A DNA stretch of 6,356 nucleotides from an uncultured Butyricicoccus sp. (lineage in GTDB: Bacteria; Bacillota; Clostridia; Oscillospirales; Butyricicoccaceae). The DNA lies in NCBI GenBank assembly GCA_959018045.1, contig CAUEJN010000065.1, positions 1-6,356 of the forward strand, given 5' to 3'. Under the pieces are notes generated by a model. That model had not been told where the DNA came from and did no database searches. It was given only the letters and a program-made list of their open reading frames with translations. Positions 1-6,236 of this stretch are shown here, one piece after another; within the stretch, counting starts at the first letter, position 1; each line of letters opens with the position of its first letter. The translations under genes were made by a program, and so were the position numbers.

Positions 1-83
1 GAAAGGAAGACAATATGATATGATTTTTTTGTACCAAAATATCCGACAAGGTTATTTTTCATTAACATTAGGAGGTTTTTCCA
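1..83 (+). promoter_or_regulatory. Upstream region and ribosome binding site of the phosphofructokinase gene
   Basis: This AT-rich leader holds a perfect AGGAGG Shine-Dalgarno at 70-75, eight bases before the ATG at 84, which fixes the start of the downstream gene. Two overlapping TATGAT hexamers at 14-19 and 19-24 could be -10 elements, but a matching -35 would lie at or beyond the left edge, so the promoter cannot be confirmed. No other gene is visible in this stretch. Confidence 0.6.
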
Positions 84-1325
84 ATGAGTGAATTAAAGGG
101 CGCTTGCATCATCGGCCAGTCCGGTGGCCCCACTTCCGTCATCAACACGTCTGTTCTCGGCGCAATCGAGGCCGCTCTCGACTGCCCCTCTATCACCCGC
201 GTTCTGGGTGCTGCTCACGGCATCCGCGGTGTGCTCGACGACCAGCTGCTCGACATCGACAAGGAAGACCGCGAAGAGCTCAAGCTTCTCCGCTACACTC
301 CGTCTTCTGCACTCGGTTCCTGCCGCTACAAGCTGGCTGATCCCGACGTTGACGATACCGGTTACAAGCGTATCCTCGAGATCTTCAAGAAGTATGACGT
401 TCGTTACTTCTTCTACAACGGCGGCAACGACTCCATGGATACCTGCAACAAGATCTCCAAGTTCATGATGAAGTCGGGTTACGACTGCCGCGTTATGGGC
501 ATCCCGAAGACCATCGATAACGACCTGTTCGGCACCGACCACTGCCCGGGCTACGCTTCCGCTTCCAAGTACATCGCTACTTCCTGCATGGAGATCTATC
601 AGGACGCTCGCGTTTACGACACCGGCATGGTTTGTGTTGTTGAGATCATGGGCCGCCACGCTGGCTGGCTGACCGCTGCTGCTGGTCTGGCTACCGCTCA
701 GGGCGCTGGCCCCGACCTCATCTACCTCCCCGAGACCGACTTCGACATGGATAAGTTCATGGCTGACGTTAAGAAGGTTTACGCTGAGAAGGGCAACTGC
801 CTGGTAGCTGTTTCCGAGGGCATCCACTACGCTGACGGCACCTTCGTTTCCGAGGCTAAGACCTCCGCAACCGACGGTTTCGGTCATGCTCAGCTGGGCG
901 GCCTGGCTGCTATGCTGGCTGACAAGATCAAGAACGAGCTGGGCGTTAAGGTTCGTGGCATCGAGCTGTCCCTGCTGCAGCGCTGCGCTGCTCACTGCGC
1001 TTCCAAGACCGACGTTGACGAGTCCTACATGTCCGGTAAGGCTGCTGTCGAGAATGCTGTTGCTGGCAAGACCGACTACATGCCCGGCTTCAAGTGCACC
1101 CGCGACGAGAACGGCTACAAGTGCGAGATCGAGCTGCTGCCCCTGTCTCAGGTTGCTAACACCGAGAAGAAGGTTCCGCGTGAGTGGATCAACGCTGAGG
1201 GCAACGGCGTAACTCAGGCATTCATCGACTACGCTATGCCGCTGATCGCTGGCGACAACGTAGGTCCGAAGGAGAACGGCCTGCCGCGCTTTGCTAAGCT
1301 GAAGAAGATCAAGGCTGAGGCTTAA
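84..1325 (+). CDS. pfp: 6-phosphofructokinase, pyrophosphate-dependent type (diphosphate--fructose-6-phosphate 1-phosphotransferase)
   Basis: This cytoplasmic glycolytic enzyme phosphorylates fructose 6-phosphate to fructose 1,6-bisphosphate. The 413-aa protein shows the PFK family motifs in order: GQSGGPT near residues 11-17, GGNDS at 113-117, PKTIDND at 141-147 (Asp145 is the expected catalytic base), MGRHAGW at 189-195 and PE at 216-217. In the family, ATP-dependent enzymes have GGDGS and GTIDN. Asp in place of the second Gly (D116) and Lys in place of the Gly before TIDN (K142) are the known marks of PPi use, which would make the reaction reversible. The first Asp of GGDDS is Asn115 here. 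The start is set by AGGAGG eight bases upstream. The gene appears monocistronic, since a hairpin terminator follows 31 bases after the stop. Strong codon bias (many GCT, GGC and AAG codons) suggests high expression. The family is certain; the phosphate donor is inferred from two residues. Confidence 0.95.
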   Translation: MSELKGACIIGQSGGPTSVINTSVLGAIEAALDCPSITRVLGAAHGIRGVLDDQLLDIDKEDREELKLLRYTPSSALGSCRYKLADPDVDDTGYKRILEIFKKYDVRYFFYNGGNDSMDTCNKISKFMMKSGYDCRVMGIPKTIDNDLFGTDHCPGYASASKYIATSCMEIYQDARVYDTGMVCVVEIMGRHAGWLTAAAGLATAQGAGPDLIYLPETDFDMDKFMADVKKVYAEKGNCLVAVSEGIHYADGTFVSEAKTSATDGFGHAQLGGLAAMLADKIKNELGVKVRGIELSLLQRCAAHCASKTDVDESYMSGKAAVENAVAGKTDYMPGFKCTRDENGYKCEIELLPLSQVANTEKKVPREWINAEGNGVTQAFIDYAMPLIAGDNVGPKENGLPRFAKLKKIKAEA

Positions 1326-1356
1326 GAGCATCTGCGATCTGATCATCTGAAAAAGC

Positions 1357-1389
1357 AAACCCCCGAAGGATTTCCTTCGGGGGGTTTTT
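1357..1389. terminator. Rho-independent terminator shared by pfp and the convergent small-gene operon
   Basis: A 10-bp GC-rich stem (CCCCCGAAGG at 1360-1369 with CCTTCGGGGG) closes over an ATTT loop at 1370-1373. Five Ts follow at 1385-1389, so it ends rightward transcription of the phosphofructokinase gene. Read leftward, the stem is followed by TTTGCTTTTT, so it can also end the leftward operon, whose last stop codon is only about 5 bases away. Confidence 0.9.
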
Positions 1390-1393
1390 CGTT

Positions 1394-1531
1394 TTAATAT
1401 TTGGATTCAAACTTATAGCAGCTTTCGGTTGCACCTACATGTGTTTGTCTCCAGGTACAATACCAGCCGCTATTAGAACCCGGGTCACGTTCACAATAGA
1501 GGCACTTGCAGCACTCTTCCGAATAAGACAT
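1394..1531 (-). CDS. Small Cys-rich protein (45 aa), probable metal-binding, unknown function
   Basis: This short gene encodes 45 residues beginning MSYSEECCKC and ending KFESKY. A textbook ribosome binding site, AAGGAGGTG at 1537-1545, lies about seven bases before the ATG and strongly supports translation. There are six cysteines (7, 8, 10, 13, 25, 38); the core spacing C10-x2-C13-x11-C25-x12-C38 suits a small zinc or other metal site. No signal peptide or membrane segment is present, so it is probably cytoplasmic. Its second half (residues 25-38) matches the spacing and several residues of the Cys module in the gene immediately upstream, which ends 31 bases before this start. It is the last gene of the leftward operon and abuts the shared terminator. 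Tiny proteins with this kind of pattern are often seen in clostridial genomes and phages (general knowledge, no search run). No function can be assigned. Confidence 0.8.
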   Translation of the reverse strand: MSYSEECCKCLYCERDPGSNSGWYCTWRQTHVGATESCYKFESKY

Positions 1532-1562
1532 GGTTTCACCTCCTTGTAAAAATTCATTTCAT

Positions 1563-1940
1563 TCAATGCGCAATATACCAGTAAATGAAAATCATTGCAC
1601 AAAGAATCACAAACAGAAAAAGTCCTCTATTTTTTGACTTTGGCGCTTGTTTCTGCATCGCAATTCGTTCCTTGTCCTGCTGCTCTTCCTGTAAAAGAAC
1701 GGACATCTGACCAATCAGATCCTTCATATTGGCATCGCTATAATACTTGCAGGAGTCATACTCTCCCACGCGAATTCCAAATCGATCGCATATACGAAAA
1801 CTCTCGCCAGTCTGCTCATTCTCAACAATTCTGGAGTAGTCACACGGCAGTAATCCACATTGTCCGCCGTCCTGCGCTTCCTGACTATCATCTCCTCTCT
1901 TTATGTAATTCGCTTCACGCAATCTCTGGTCTAACGACAT
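1563..1940 (-). CDS. Cys-rich tail-anchored membrane protein (125 aa), unknown function
   Basis: I do not recognise a named family. Three parts can be seen. Residues 1-27 are polar and charged. Residues 28-64 carry C28-x4-C33-x17-C51-x12-C64, a probable four-cysteine metal site. Residues about 70-103 are rich in Gln, Glu, Lys and Met and are probably helical, perhaps a coiled coil. A single hydrophobic helix at about 106-124 (GLFLFVILCAMIFIYWYIA) ends one residue from the C-terminus. With no signal peptide, the layout implies a tail anchor with the Cys domain in the cytoplasm. The start at 1940 is supported by GAAGGG at 1947-1952, six bases upstream. It is the middle gene of the leftward operon, 38 bases after the two-helix membrane protein and 31 bases before the 45-aa Cys-rich gene. 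The C51-C64 segment resembles that small protein. The low GC differs from the flanking housekeeping genes. Confidence 0.85.
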   Translation of the reverse strand: MSLDQRLREANYIKRGDDSQEAQDGGQCGLLPCDYSRIVENEQTGESFRICDRFGIRVGEYDSCKYYSDANMKDLIGQMSVLLQEEQQDKERIAMQKQAPKSKNRGLFLFVILCAMIFIYWYIAH

Positions 1941-1978
1941 AGAAATCCCTTCTTTCCGTATCCAATCGCCTTACCTCA

Positions 1979-2200
1979 TTAGCGCATCATAGCTGGTAAA
2001 TCTACGAGAATGAATTTCATAACACGTGCAAGCATCCCAAAGATTCCAAACACGATACCAATCCCGACTGCAACTATCCACTTCACAACTCTATTTGTCG
2101 GTTGTTCCAACCAAGCCCACCTGCCATCTATATATCTGATTCCCCATCGAATGCCCAGCACAATATAAACAATGAGCACTACACAAATCACCGCGTCCAT
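1979..2200 (-). CDS. Small membrane protein with two predicted transmembrane helices (73 aa)
   Basis: This is the first gene of the leftward operon. It has two hydrophobic stretches, about residues 2-17 (DAVICVVLIVYIVLGI) and 40-57 (WIVAVGIGIVFGIFGMLA). Between them is a Trp- and Arg-containing loop, and a short amphipathic end follows (VMKFILVDLPAMMR). No family is recognised. The frame is open up to an ATG at 2302, giving 107 aa, but that start and the next 31 codons lie upstream of or inside the promoter and operators at 2230-2281. An ATG at 2209 directly abuts GGGAGG, which is too close to use it. The ATG at 2200 sits nine bases from that GGGAGG and is chosen. A role as membrane partner of the downstream tail-anchored protein is possible, but rests only on their being in the same operon. 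Confidence 0.75.
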   Translation of the reverse strand: MDAVICVVLIVYIVLGIRWGIRYIDGRWAWLEQPTNRVVKWIVAVGIGIVFGIFGMLARVMKFILVDLPAMMR

Positions 2201-2229
2201 CAACTTCATCCTCCCTATTATCCCTTCTG

Positions 2230-2248
2230 TTAACCTAAAATAGGCTAA
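2230..2248. promoter_or_regulatory. Operator O2, imperfect 19-bp inverted repeat
   Basis: TTAACCT, five bases, then AGGCTAA form an inverted repeat with one mismatch in the seven-base arms. The half-site and the 7-5-7 layout are the same as in O1, whose centre is 26 bp away (2239 against 2265). It covers the expected start point of the leftward transcript, a typical place for a repressor. Binding by the divergent XRE protein is inferred. Confidence 0.75.
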
Positions 2249-2252
2249 TCTT

Positions 2253-2277
2253 ATTTTAACCTGATTCAGGTTAAAAT
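2253..2277. promoter_or_regulatory. Operator O1, perfect 25-nt palindrome
   Basis: Arms of 12 bases (ATTTTAACCTGA at 2253-2264 and its exact complement at 2266-2277) flank a single central T at 2265. The core is TTAACCT-N5-AGGTTAA. The palindrome covers the whole spacer and the -10 box of the leftward promoter, so a bound protein would block RNA polymerase. It lies 52 bases before the XRE regulator start, making that protein the obvious candidate ligand. Confidence 0.85.
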
Positions 2278-2281
2278 GCAA
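2253..2281 (-). promoter_or_regulatory. Promoter of the leftward small-gene operon
   Basis: On the minus strand TTGCAT (2276-2281) and TAAAAT (2253-2258) are separated by exactly 17 bp (2259-2275), a good sigma-A type promoter. The start point should fall near 2246, inside O2. The leader of about 46 bases reaches the ATG at 2200 with GGGAGG just upstream. Both operators overlap it, which points to tight repression. Confidence 0.8.
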
Positions 2282-2301
2282 GTGCAATTTCTCGCGCCGC
2301 A

Positions 2302-2307
2302 TATAAT
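2302..2307 (+). promoter_or_regulatory. Probable -10 box of the XRE regulator gene
   Basis: A perfect TATAAT lies 21 bases before the regulator ATG. The matching -35 position (2279-2284, CAAGTG) is poor, and O1 ends right beside it. The start point would be near 2314, giving a leader of only about 15 bases that still contains the AAAGGA ribosome binding site (2315-2320). The weak -35 next to an operator suggests the regulator may influence its own promoter; this is inference. Confidence 0.45.
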
Positions 2308-2328
2308 AATCTGTAAAGGATTGGCTTT

Positions 2329-2595
2329 ATGGGCAAAGGAGAAATTTTGATTTACAGAAGACTGCGTGATCTTCGAGAGGATCGAGAACTTTCACAAACC
2401 AAACTCGCAAAAATTCTTGGCATGTCGCAAACGGGATATTCCAAGTACGAAACCGGTGAAAACGATATTCCTACCGCAATTTTTATTAAACTTGCAGCGT
2501 TCTACGGCACAAGTATCGACTATCTGCTGGATCAGACCGACCAACCAGCACCCTATCCAGCATCCCACCACAAGAAAAGGACTGGCTTCGATTGA
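2329..2595 (+). CDS. XRE-family helix-turn-helix transcriptional regulator (88 aa)
   Basis: This small DNA-binding protein consists of a single Cro/C1-type HTH domain, about residues 7-67. SQTKLAKIL (22-30) is the first helix of the HTH, SQTGYSKYETG (33-43) the recognition helix region, and IDYLL (63-67) the usual end of the domain. A short tail of about 20 residues rich in Pro, His and Lys follows, with no sensor or peptidase domain. Such proteins bind inverted repeats as dimers. The start is set by AAAGGA eight bases upstream. It is divergent from the three-gene small-protein operon, and the intervening region carries two similar palindromes over the operon's promoter, so it is very likely their repressor. 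The signal that would release it is not evident. Its stop codon lies in the loop of the terminator hairpin. The gene shares the lower GC of the block (24 of 60 bases at 2341-2400). Confidence 0.92.
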   Translation: MGKGEILIYRRLRDLREDRELSQTKLAKILGMSQTGYSKYETGENDIPTAIFIKLAAFYGTSIDYLLDQTDQPAPYPASHHKKRTGFD

Positions 2596-2611
2596 GAGCC
2601 AGTCCTTTTTT
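2575..2611. terminator. Bidirectional terminator between the XRE gene and the GNAT gene
   Basis: A perfect 13-bp stem (AAAAGGACTGGCT at 2575-2587 with AGCCAGTCCTTTT at 2597-2609) encloses a nine-base loop that contains the XRE stop codon (2593-2595). Six Ts end the rightward side at 2606-2611. The four As at 2575-2578 give a shorter T run leftward, so it can also end the convergent MATE-GNAT transcript, whose stop is at 2620. Confidence 0.9.
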
Positions 2612-2619
2612 ACTCCATA

Positions 2620-3069
2620 TTACAGCTTCTTTTCCAGATAAATCATATCCCGCAGTATCACGCCGTCTTCGACGATCGGATGATCGTAATTCTTCGTAAA
2701 GAAATCGGGTTCGCGGCCGCACTCTGCAAATCCACAGCTCTGATAAAATTCCAACGTCTTGGGACTCTCTCCTGTTCCCACGCGCAGCGTATCCGCACCG
2801 CGTTCCCGACAGATACGGCTCAGCTCGTCGATCATCCATTTACCGATGCCCTTGCGCTGATGTGCCGGGTCAACCGTCAGATTTTTGAGCTCATACACAT
2901 TCTGCGCCTGGCGTACCACTACCATCACACCGAAGGTCTGCTCCCCTTCGACCGCTGCGTACATCGTACCGCGCATCAGATAGCGGTCAATCATGCTTTC
3001 CTGCTCATCTGCAAGCAGTAACAGCGATAAAAATCGCTTTTTATCGGTTGGAATCCATTGCAGTCTCAT
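2620..3069 (-). CDS. GNAT-family N-acetyltransferase
   Basis: The 149-aa protein has the GNAT fold signature and should transfer acetyl from acetyl-CoA to an amine. Motif A is clear at about residues 60-80: ELKNLTVDPAHQRKGIGKWM, with the acetyl-CoA pyrophosphate-binding Q71-R-K-G-I-G76. The later FYQSCGF at about 108-114 is the usual motif B. Length is normal for a single-domain member. The substrate cannot be read from the sequence; the closing region (FFTKNYDHPIVEDGVILRDMIYL) is typical of uncharacterised small-molecule or protein acetyltransferases in Firmicutes. The start is preceded by AGGAG about eight bases upstream. It follows the MATE transporter by 18 bases on the same strand and is almost certainly co-transcribed with it from the promoter at 4468-4496. 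Modification plus export of a toxic compound is possible, but unsupported beyond gene order. Confidence 0.9.
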   Translation of the reverse strand: MRLQWIPTDKKRFLSLLLLADEQESMIDRYLMRGTMYAAVEGEQTFGVMVVVRQAQNVYELKNLTVDPAHQRKGIGKWMIDELSRICRERGADTLRVGTGESPKTLEFYQSCGFAECGREPDFFTKNYDHPIVEDGVILRDMIYLEKKL

Positions 3070-3087
3070 ACATTTTCTCCTCTCTGC

Positions 3088-4425
3088 TCACAAACGCGCA
3101 AGTTTCCACTTGCCGCTCTTAAAGAATACGACCGAAAGCGCTGTGCCCAGAATCCAGCCGATCGGATACGACCAGCACACGCCGCTGTAGCCCATCTGGA
3201 AGCACAGCACCAGAATGTACGCAATGACCACACGCAAAAACAGGTCTGCAAAGGTAGTCGCCATAAACTGTCCCATCGCACCACCGCCGCGCAGTACGCT
3301 GTCGCAGCAGTTTTTAACCGCGATCAGGAAGTAGAACGGTGCGCAGATATGTAAGAATTGCATGCCCTCCTTGATAATGGCTGCACGGTCGAGATCGTCG
3401 GCAAACAGACCGATGATCGGGTCACCGCAGACCAAAAACAGGATATTCGAGCAGGCTGCGACCACCATTGCAATGATGATCGAGATTTTCAGTCCCTGAT
3501 ACACGCGATCCATCTTCCCCGCACCGATATTCTGCGATGCAAACGAACTCAGCGCGGTCGGCAGTGTGTTCATGGTCATGCAGGCAAAGGTATTGACCTT
3601 GAGCGCTGCGGCAAAGGATGCGATGGTGATTTCACCAAACGAGTTGATGAGTCCCTGCACCAGAAAGATGCCGACCGACACGAACGACTGCTGACAGACC
3701 GACGGTACAGCAATGCGAATCATCATCGGCAGCATCGCGCGGTCGAACTTTTTCACCTTGCCCTCGCTCTTGAGCTTGAGCACGCGGCGAATAAAGGTTG
3801 CCGCTGCGAGCAGCGAAGCCAGTCCCTGTGCGATAAAGGTTGCCCAAGCGACACCCAGAATACCCCACTTGCAGACGATGACCAGAAACAGGTCGAGCGC
3901 AATATTGAGCACCGAGGAAAAGATCAGAAAACACAGAGGTGTGAAGCTGTCTCCCAGACCGTTAAATAGTGCGGTCGCCGTGTTATACAGGAACAGCGAG
4001 ATCAGACCGAGCAAATAAACCTTCAGATACAGCGAGGCTGCTGCAAAAATCTTATTCGGTGTGCCAATCACACGCAGCAGCGGGTCGGCGATCAGCAAGC
4101 CGACCACCGTCAGCACGGCAGCCAGCACCAGAATGGACAAAATCGCCGTACAGGATGCGGTTTTGACCTCGCGATAGTCCTTTCGTCCAAACATCTGCGA
4201 CACCACAACCGAGCATCCCACGCTCGCGCCGGTGGCGAATGCGATAAACAGCGTGGTAATCGGATAAGACGCACCGACTGCTGCAAGCGCATTGGCGCTG
4301 ATGAATCGTCCGGCTACGATGGTATCCACGACCGAGTACATCTGCTGGAAAATCATGCTGATGAGCATGGGCAGAGAAAAGGTCACAAGGATTTTGAGCG
4401 GTGAGCCGGTTGTCATATCGTTCAT
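3088..4425 (-). CDS. MATE-family multidrug/cation efflux transporter
   Basis: This 445-aa integral membrane protein has about 12 hydrophobic helices in two halves. Characteristic features are QQMYSVVDTIVAGRF at residues 27-41 in helix 1 and the loop SQMFGRKDYREVK at 76-88. An equivalent loop in the second half, SQNIGAGKMDRVYQGLK, starts near 298, reflecting the internal duplication of the family. Members exchange cations (H+ or Na+) for drugs or metabolites across the cytoplasmic membrane; the substrate here is unknown. Length is typical. The ATG at 4425 has a G-rich ribosome binding site (AGAGGGGGG) about nine bases upstream, and a sigma-A type promoter lies at 4468-4496. An internal Met at residue 4 is less well placed. 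The GNAT gene follows after 18 bases, forming a two-gene operon. No frameshift or truncation is seen. Confidence 0.95.
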   Translation of the reverse strand: MNDMTTGSPLKILVTFSLPMLISMIFQQMYSVVDTIVAGRFISANALAAVGASYPITTLFIAFATGASVGCSVVVSQMFGRKDYREVKTASCTAILSILVLAAVLTVVGLLIADPLLRVIGTPNKIFAAASLYLKVYLLGLISLFLYNTATALFNGLGDSFTPLCFLIFSSVLNIALDLFLVIVCKWGILGVAWATFIAQGLASLLAAATFIRRVLKLKSEGKVKKFDRAMLPMMIRIAVPSVCQQSFVSVGIFLVQGLINSFGEITIASFAAALKVNTFACMTMNTLPTALSSFASQNIGAGKMDRVYQGLKISIIIAMVVAACSNILFLVCGDPIIGLFADDLDRAAIIKEGMQFLHICAPFYFLIAVKNCCDSVLRGGGAMGQFMATTFADLFLRVVIAYILVLCFQMGYSGVCWSYPIGWILGTALSVVFFKSGKWKLARL

Positions 4426-4467
4426 ACCAGTATTCCCCCCTCTATTGGTATTTTTTCATCTTGTACT

Positions 4468-4496
4468 AGTATACGACCGTTTTCACCCCGATACAA
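4468..4496 (-). promoter_or_regulatory. Promoter of the MATE-GNAT operon
   Basis: On the minus strand TTGTAT (4491-4496) and TATACT (4468-4473) are separated by exactly 17 bp. Transcription should begin near 4461, about 36 bases before the MATE ATG. The 8-bp palindrome TACTAGTA (4464-4471) overlaps the -10 box and could be a regulator contact, though it is too short to be sure. The promoter lies downstream of the glnS terminator, so this operon is expressed independently of glnS. Confidence 0.75.
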
Positions 4497-4521
4497 GCGC
4501 GGTTTTGTCCCAAAATCGCAG

Positions 4522-4552
4522 AAAAAAGGGCTTCCAAACCGGAAGCCCTTTT
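4522..4552 (-). terminator. Rho-independent terminator of glnS
   Basis: On the minus strand a 12-bp stem (AAAAGGGCTTCC with GGAAGCCCTTTT, plus-strand arms 4524-4535 and 4541-4552) closes a five-base loop. It is followed by a T run corresponding to the six As at 4522-4527. It begins about 22 bases after the glnS stop codon. No gene faces it from the left, so its role is to separate glnS from the MATE operon. Confidence 0.9.
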
Positions 4553-4574
4553 GGCATTTTTTACAGTTTTTCGC

Positions 4575-6236
<1,662 letters not shown>

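Noticed and set aside
93..1358. A 421-codon minus-strand frame opposite the phosphofructokinase gene
   Set aside because: Same artefact of codon bias. It would run through the terminator hairpin, and its Ala-, Val- and Leu-rich product has no recognisable domain.
1595..1942. A 115-codon plus-strand frame opposite the 125-aa Cys-rich gene
   Set aside because: The minus-strand gene has a better ribosome binding site, a clean tail-anchor helix and operon context. The plus-strand product shows no organised features.
1394..2611. Prophage or integrative element as the source of the accessory block
   Set aside because: The XRE regulator, paired operators and Cys-rich small proteins are suggestive, but there is no integrase, transposase, structural gene or flanking direct repeat, so a mobile element cannot be called.
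3358..3969. A 203-codon plus-strand frame opposite the MATE gene
   Set aside because: It is rich in His, Cys, Asp and Arg in the way typical of shadows of membrane-protein genes, has no good ribosome binding site, and lies wholly within the transporter gene.
4464..4473. MerR-type operator at the MATE promoter
   Set aside because: MerR-regulated promoters usually have a 19-20 bp spacer with a long dyad. Here the spacer is 17 bp and only an 8-bp palindrome overlaps the -10 box.
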